DNA from: an uncultured Lachnospiraceae bacterium
Lineage (GTDB): Bacteria > Bacillota > Clostridia > Lachnospirales > Lachnospiraceae
Reading direction: 5' to 3'
NCBI GenBank assembly: GCA_902784025.1
Contig: CACZTF010000083.1
Location: 1-6,740, forward strand
DNA length: 6,740 nucleotides
In this document: positions 6,332-6,740 of the stretch, one piece after another
Numbering within the stretch: position 1 is the stretch's first letter
Layout: each line of letters begins with the position of its first letter
Position numbers and translations under genes: made by a program
The notes under the pieces: generated by a model
Seen by the model: the letters and a program-made list of their open reading frames with translations, nothing else
What the model was told of the DNA's origin: nothing
Database searches by the model: none

Positions 6332-6450
6332 ATGCAGGGATTTTACCAAATAAATGTAGTTAGTTGGTACTGTGGCAGAGGAAGAGGGGCGGTTCTCTGT
6401 CTTTTAGTTTCCTCTTTTATTTGTCAGCCTGCAGCAAACTCTCCCTGCAT
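6332..6450 (-). promoter_or_regulatory. Nested inverted repeats forming a possible structured ybeY leader
   Basis: Three perfect inverted repeats nest without conflict. The outer is ATGCAGGGA (6332-6340) with 6442-6450, 9 bp. The middle is CAAATAAA (6347-6354) with 6416-6423, 8 bp. The inner is AGAGGAA (6377-6383) with 6409-6415, 7 bp. The right arms of the inner and middle helices are contiguous. The element fills nearly all of the gap between the phoH stop and the ybeY ribosome site. In the RNA the last arm ends one base before AGGAGG. There is no U-run after it, so it is not an ordinary terminator. It matches no riboswitch class I recognise. Function is inference. Confidence 0.45.
6340..6348 (-). 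promoter_or_regulatory. Possible extended -10 promoter before ybeY
   Basis: The minus strand reads TGGTAAAAT: a TGn extension (6348-6346) plus TAAAAT (6345-6340), one mismatch from the -10 consensus. No good -35 box is present at the usual distance. A start near 6333 would leave a very short leader and bypass the upstream repeats. This is a weak call. Confidence 0.3.
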
Positions 6451-6740
6451 TATCCCTCTCTTCCCCGTCGGCCGGTGTGTTTTTTCTCATAATCTTCGTA
6501 GGCTTTTACTATCCTCTGCACCAGGGGATGCCTTACCACATCCTTGTTCGTAAGATTAGCAAAACCTATCTCCTCAACCTTCCCCAATACCCTCAAAGCT
6601 TCGTCCAGACCGGACTTCATGCTTTCCGGCAGGTCTTTCTGGGACCGGTCTCCGGTGACTACTACCTTTGAACCGAAACCTATCCTGGTAAGAAACATTT
6701 TCATCTGGGAAGGTGTAGTGTTCTGGGCTTCGTCCAGTAT
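6450..6740 (-). CDS. PhoH-like ATPase, C-terminal part
   Basis: Only the last 97 codons are inside the window; the 5' part lies beyond the right edge, and the frame is open through position 6740. The visible residues begin with the Walker B segment ILDEAQNTTPSQMKMFLTR. They continue with the family block GSKVVVTGDRSQKDLP (about 31-46) and the conserved tail KDVVRHPLVQRIVKAYEDYEK. These identify a PhoH/PhoL-type P-loop protein, an ATPase linked to RNA metabolism. The protein ends in a short basic tail, HTGRRGREG. A phoH-like gene directly upstream of ybeY is a widespread bacterial arrangement and supports both calls. The stop is 132 bp from the ybeY start, longer than the usual few bases in such operons, and the gap holds the nested repeats. 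Confidence 0.93.
   Translation of the reverse strand: MLDEAQNTTPSQMKMFLTRIGFGSKVVVTGDRSQKDLPESMKSGLDEALRVLGKVEEIGFANLTNKDVVRHPLVQRIVKAYEDYEKKHTGRRGREG

Noticed and set aside
5880..6332. 150-codon plus-strand frame opposite ybeY
   Set aside because: It is antisense to the conserved YbeY coding sequence, and the product matches no family I recognise and has Cys/His/Arg-rich shadow-like composition.
6376..6422. AGAGGAA/TTCCTCT followed by TTTTATTT as a plus-strand terminator
   Set aside because: No plus-strand gene ends nearby; the arms fit better as part of the nested repeat set in the minus-strand ybeY leader.
1..6740. CRISPR array, tRNA, rRNA, insertion sequence or phage genes
   Set aside because: No spaced direct repeats, cloverleaf-like segment, transposase motif or terminal repeats were found on reading both strands.

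Overview
The window looks like chromosomal DNA of a low-to-moderate G+C Bacillota, most likely a clostridial (Lachnospiraceae-like) organism. The grounds are strong AGGAGG/AAGGAG ribosome sites, use of TTG and GTG starts, sigma-A type promoters, a PhoH/YbeY pair of clostridial type, and a TM287/TM288-type heterodimeric ABC exporter. The genus cannot be fixed from this sequence. No rRNA, tRNA, CRISPR array, insertion sequence or phage gene was seen.

Layout. (1) 1-403, minus strand: the 5' part of a gene with a GTG start. It encodes a receiver-like N-terminal domain without the usual phospho-acceptor Asp, and continues past the left edge. It may be a CpaE/MinD-like (Tad pilus) protein, but the diagnostic ATPase part is mostly outside the window. 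(2) 404-837: a 434-bp divergent intergenic region. It has a near-consensus leftward promoter (TTGACA-17-TAAAAT), a roughly 220-nt leader for the left gene, a long imperfect dyad at 686-744, and an extended -10 promoter plus operator-like dyad for the rightward genes. (3) 838-2541 and 2651-4465, plus strand: two half-size ABC exporters forming one heterodimer. The first subunit has the degenerate catalytic residues (Walker B Asp, switch-loop Gln) and the second has the intact ones (Glu, His). (4) 4466-5794, 5805-6317 and 6450-6740, minus strand: read in transcription order, the 3' end of a phoH-like gene, ybeY, and a HI0933/BaiN-family flavoprotein gene. They probably form one transcript, with a possible extra promoter before ybeY.

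The exporter operon and the phoH-ybeY-flavoprotein operon converge with no base between them: the two stop codons together form TGATCA. No intrinsic terminator is visible there, so their transcripts probably overlap.

Most of the window is ordinary. The observation I would check first is the 132-bp phoH-ybeY gap. It holds three mutually compatible, nested perfect inverted repeats of 9, 8 and 7 bp, with the outermost arm ending one base before the ybeY Shine-Dalgarno. This may be a structured leader controlling ybeY. Second are the receiver-like protein with a possibly ruined P-loop at the left edge, and the bulged dyad between the divergent promoters.
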